Source: Torymus aiolomorphi (lineage: Eukaryota > Arthropoda > Insecta > Hymenoptera > Torymidae). From it: 64,000 nucleotides of DNA. The position numbers and the translations under genes were made by a program. The stretch spans positions 174,319,797 through 174,383,796 of the forward strand of contig CM070874.1 of NCBI GenBank assembly GCA_036365515.1, written 5' to 3'. How positions within the stretch are numbered: the stretch's first letter is position 1; every line of letters begins with the position of its first letter. Shown here one piece after another: positions 61,610 through 64,000 of this stretch. Below the pieces are notes generated by a model, which did not search any database, was not told where the DNA came from, and worked only from the letters and a program-made list of their open reading frames with translations.

Positions 61610-62160
61610 ATGGATTTAATTATAGATATTCAGTGTCGCGAAGATACTGACAATAACAGTGCACCAAAGGAAATCGCTCTTGTTGCTCTTAATGGTGATT
61701 TTCACGATCATTGGTTAGTGGCTCCGATGGCTTGTGTCGATCATTTGAGCGCCGAAATTAGAAGACAAAATAATCGGTTAACTCACCATTGTCACGGCAT
61801 TAATTACTTGGGCGGTGAAGTTGATTTGAAAGTGTTCCATAAAACTGCAAGATTTATCAAAAAGTGCGAAAAATTTACGTTAGAGGTAATGAAAAGTGGT
61901 TCATGCTTCATAAAATTATAGCAAACGAAATTATTAATTTGGAATATGACGTAGATTGTCCTCATTTCGATAAGTTATCACCTAATGTATACTGTATGGA
62001 TCACGCTTTAAAATTTTCGGGTCATAAATATCGATGTGCGTTAAATAACGTTTATCGTTTGAAAGGTTACTTATCTGTACACCTTAGTTATCTAAATAAA
62101 AATTTAATCGATCTTCACAATGGACTGTCTTCAGATATTGAAGATCCTTTCACCAATCCA
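61610..62160 (+). pseudogene. Unrecognised insect Polinton-type gene with DHWLVAP motif
   Basis: The ATG at 61610 leads to DFHDHWLVAPMACVDHLSAE, then RLTHHCHGINYLGGEVDLKV. A frame change near 61870 gives KIYVRGNEKWFMLHKIIANE and ends near the protease start, with Cys-rich CPHFDKLSPNVYC and a final HKYRCALNNVYRLKGYL. Proteins of this layout are frequent in insect genomes as repeated, uncharacterised genes. The HW..P, HGI and YVRG-EK blocks suggest an RNase H-like fold, but that is a guess. One frameshift is the only clear lesion. Confidence 0.5.
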
Positions 62161-62601
62161 GTAGCATACTGTAGGTGTATTCGCAGCCGATTAAATCCCG
62201 CGAGTGTGGACCAAACCAGTGGCGTTCATCGTTGACACTGACGAGTATATCAAGCCTGGTATGCATTGGGTTGCGTTCTACGTCGATAGATCTTCTAACG
62301 GTCTATACTTTGATAGTTTTGGATTAACGCCTATATATCCGATCACATAAACCGCTTGCGAAAAAATTGTAAAACATTTCGTTGGAACGCAATTCAACTT
62401 CAAAATGACGAATCAGATGTATGTGGTCAATATTGTATTATGTTTTTATATTATATGAGCCATGGTTAAGGTTACAAGAAGTTTCTCGATAATTTTTTTG
62501 ACAACTTGGAGAAAAATTATAACGTAGTCAAATGCTATGTACGCTATAAAAATGCTGACGGAAATTTCATTGGTAACGGCGGATGCTTTGTCAAATATTA
62601 A
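62155..62601 (+). pseudogene. Adenain-like cysteine protease of Polinton
   Basis: Reading starts at VGVFAADRLN (62168) and, after frame changes, continues with AFIVDTDEYIKPGMHWVAFY and LYFDSFGL. The catalytic His is in GMHW and the Asp is probably in the nearby VD or DSFG. The Cys block ESDVCGQYCIMFLYYMSHG is at 62412-62466, in another frame and followed by a TAA. The end NADGNFIGNGGCFVKY closes at 62599-62601. This is the adenovirus-type maturation protease that trims capsid proteins. The triad is recognisable, but two frameshifts and two stops (62348, 62467) disable it. Confidence 0.78.
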
Positions 62602-62950
62602 CAAAACTTCCGCTCTAAAATGTCTTTGTTATAATATAGTTTGTCAGCACTTTTATTATATCGATAATAATCGATTATACGAGTTTTATTAAATGGTAGT
62701 TCTAATTTAACCCCTATATCTACAGATGGGTTATTGTTTATTCTTGATCGGCACACGCTTTACTTCTTAAATGATTGCACTTTTGAACTTCTCGCGTCGT
62801 TTGAAGAGTTGTATTTAAAGGATCGCTCCAGAGGCTTTCGCATCAGTTGCTTTCTGCTTGTAAAGTTACGCGAATCGTCATAGCAGACCTACTACGAGCT
62901 GCACATCTCTCACATCAAGTCTTTTATACATTATAAGCTTTGAATAAATC
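62602..62950. other. Spacer, no gene seen
   Basis: AT-rich, with a small palindrome TATATCGATAATAATCGATTATA near 62657, here given only as its position and character. Possible regulatory region for the next gene. Confidence 0.35.
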
Positions 62951-62954
62951 GTTT

Positions 62955-63363
62955 ACCAAGAAGATAATTGTAGGCTTGGAATACGACGAGATTGTCGACA
63001 AGTTCGACGACGGGTGCTACAAACCTGTGGTACGACTAGTGTCGAATGATTTTGAAGGTTGCGTTTTCATGCGATGATTGGGATGAATTTATAACTAGTT
63101 TCGATAATATTGATAAATATTTTCGTGAACTAGATAATTGCTTAAAGGATCCGAAAATTTACGGCAATGGTTGGACCTTGAAATTCACCACAAGTCATCA
63201 GGATGAAGCAATCGAAATTGAAGAAGACAGAAGGCATGGCGTTGGTCGAATCAAACAATTTCATCCTAGTTTAATAATTAAAAAAGTAAATTTACTGTCT
63301 TCAAGAATTTATTGTAAAGTGTGTCGATACTCGTCTGAAATATTCAAGTTGTATTGCGAGTAG
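62955..63363 (+). pseudogene. Unrecognised gene at Polinton right side
   Basis: The first part, KKIIVGLEYDEIVDKFDDGC and VVRLVSNDFEG, shifts frame at about 63060 to CDDWDEFITSFDNIDKYFRE, then NGWTLKFTTSHQDEAIEIEE and a basic SLIIKKVNLLSSRIYCKVC. I do not recognise a domain. An aligned pair of Cys (YCKVC, YCE) suggests a short metal-binding end. Its position next to the protease suggests it belongs to the same element. Confidence 0.4.
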
Positions 63364-63464
63364 TGTGAGACATGTTATCTGCGAGGTTATGGAATTCCTC
63401 ACAAATAGAAGTAGCCTCGTGCACGAATCACAAGTACAACTTTATACACCTAATATTGTTTAAG

Positions 63465-63652
63465 ATGTTGTAAATTTAGTTGACAATGATGTAATAAACG
63501 ATATAACCACGAGCGTAGAAAACCAGTGCAAAGAGGAAAAATTAGCGTCTCTATCTAAGTCCGATATTACCGATGTATTGTATCAATTTGTATCCTTACA
63601 TATGCCAAGAATTGTTGATGTATTAAATGTTAAATTATCTGGCAATAAATAG
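63465..63652 (+). pseudogene. Short C-terminal-type open frame
   Basis: The frame reads VVNLVDNDVINDITTSVENQ, then SLSKSDITDVLYQFVSLHMP, and ends LNVKLSGNK at a TAG (63650-63652). It is probably the tail of the preceding gene after a frame break. Function unknown. Confidence 0.35.
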
Positions 63653-64000
63653 AAAAATTTAATTGTACTTACCATGCTCTTATTTTTACCTTTACCTTTC
63701 CTTGGTCCTCTTGAACACAAGTTATTATATTTTCAAAGAGATTAAGTTTTAATCTACATTTATAAATTATAATCAATCCCATAAAAATTGTATTCTGTTT
63801 TATGCTTCTCAATTAAAAATTAAAAGTAAAATTTATTATTTATATTTTAATTATATTAAGTGGTACACGTGTGTTTGCGTAAGCAGAAATGTGCGGAACC
63901 AAATTTTGCTAACGTTAGCACTTTTAACAAGACAAGACAAGCCTTGAGCTCGGCTGACTCCTATGACTCGCGGTTTGTTTTGGGTCCTATGTATGAGTCA
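63653..64000. other. AT-rich right edge, no gene recognised
   Basis: A short basic reading frame on the minus strand at 63680-63720 ends in a donor-like ATG/GTAAGTAC, but it is too short to call. Confidence 0.3.

Larger units (their letters stand above)
53430..63655 (+). mobile_element. Decayed Polinton/Maverick
   Basis: The set of plus-strand remnants (packaging ATPase, phospholipase A2-like, integrase, penton-like, core-like, major capsid, adenain-like protease) is found together only in Polintons and the related adintoviruses. Neither terminal inverted repeat was identified, so the limits are approximate. DNA polymerase B, normally the largest gene, is not in the window. Every gene carries at least one lesion except the short unrecognised ones, so the copy is a fossil. 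Confidence 0.85.

Overview
This is eukaryotic, almost certainly insect, nuclear DNA. It has AT-rich intergenic sequence with CpG-rich islands, long dinucleotide microsatellites, GT/AG splice signals and a dense layering of insect-type transposons. The mix (hAT, Mutator-like, PIF/Harbinger, mariner, R1-like LINE, Ty3/gypsy, Helitron and a Polinton) fits a hymenopteran best, possibly a parasitoid wasp, but that is inference. The only host gene I recognise is one exon of LETM1 (29680-30120, minus). Nearly everything else is mobile or satellite DNA, and almost every coding remnant is broken.

1-2135: a hAT-like transposase with one nonsense codon runs off the left edge, followed by anonymous AT-rich DNA. 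2136-20765: about 18.6 kb of nested foldback structures. Five or more palindromic elements have arms made of 41-, 90-, 92- or 120-bp tandem repeats and sit inside one another. Several insertions can be proved from target duplications: Y (7329-11335, 8-bp duplication), Z (12467-16539, 8-bp duplication, hAT-like ends), W (17966-19645, TA duplication) and X (6910-16867, probable TA). A solo LTR (9318-10603) was inserted last, into Y. No transposase lies in any of them.

20766-45800: a Mutator-like transposase missing its end, a gypsy integrase fragment, a palindromic PIF/Harbinger element (26318-29077) carrying two opposed copies of the same transposase fragment and itself hit by a G-run-flanked palindrome, the LETM1 exon, several MITE-like hairpins, a second GA-rich LTR-like unit, a Helitron helicase remnant, a broken invertebrate repeat-family gene, and a mariner-like transposase split by an insertion that contains three 300-bp tandem repeats.

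45800-53430: a shredded R1-like LINE, a Ty3/gypsy pol remnant with a nearly intact integrase, a full-length but frameshifted mariner (50766-52056) inside a piggyBac-type MITE (50692-52123), a second piggyBac-type MITE, and a 175-bp tandem repeat.

53430-63660: a decayed Polinton/Maverick, an integrating virus-like DNA transposon. All recognised genes are on the plus strand: packaging ATPase, two small structural-type genes, a phospholipase A2-like gene, integrase with a chromodomain-like tail, penton-like protein, basic core-like protein, a truncated major capsid gene, two unrecognised genes and an adenain-like protease. No DNA polymerase B was seen. The frameshifts and stops mean it cannot act on its own. 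The last 340 bases hold no recognised gene.
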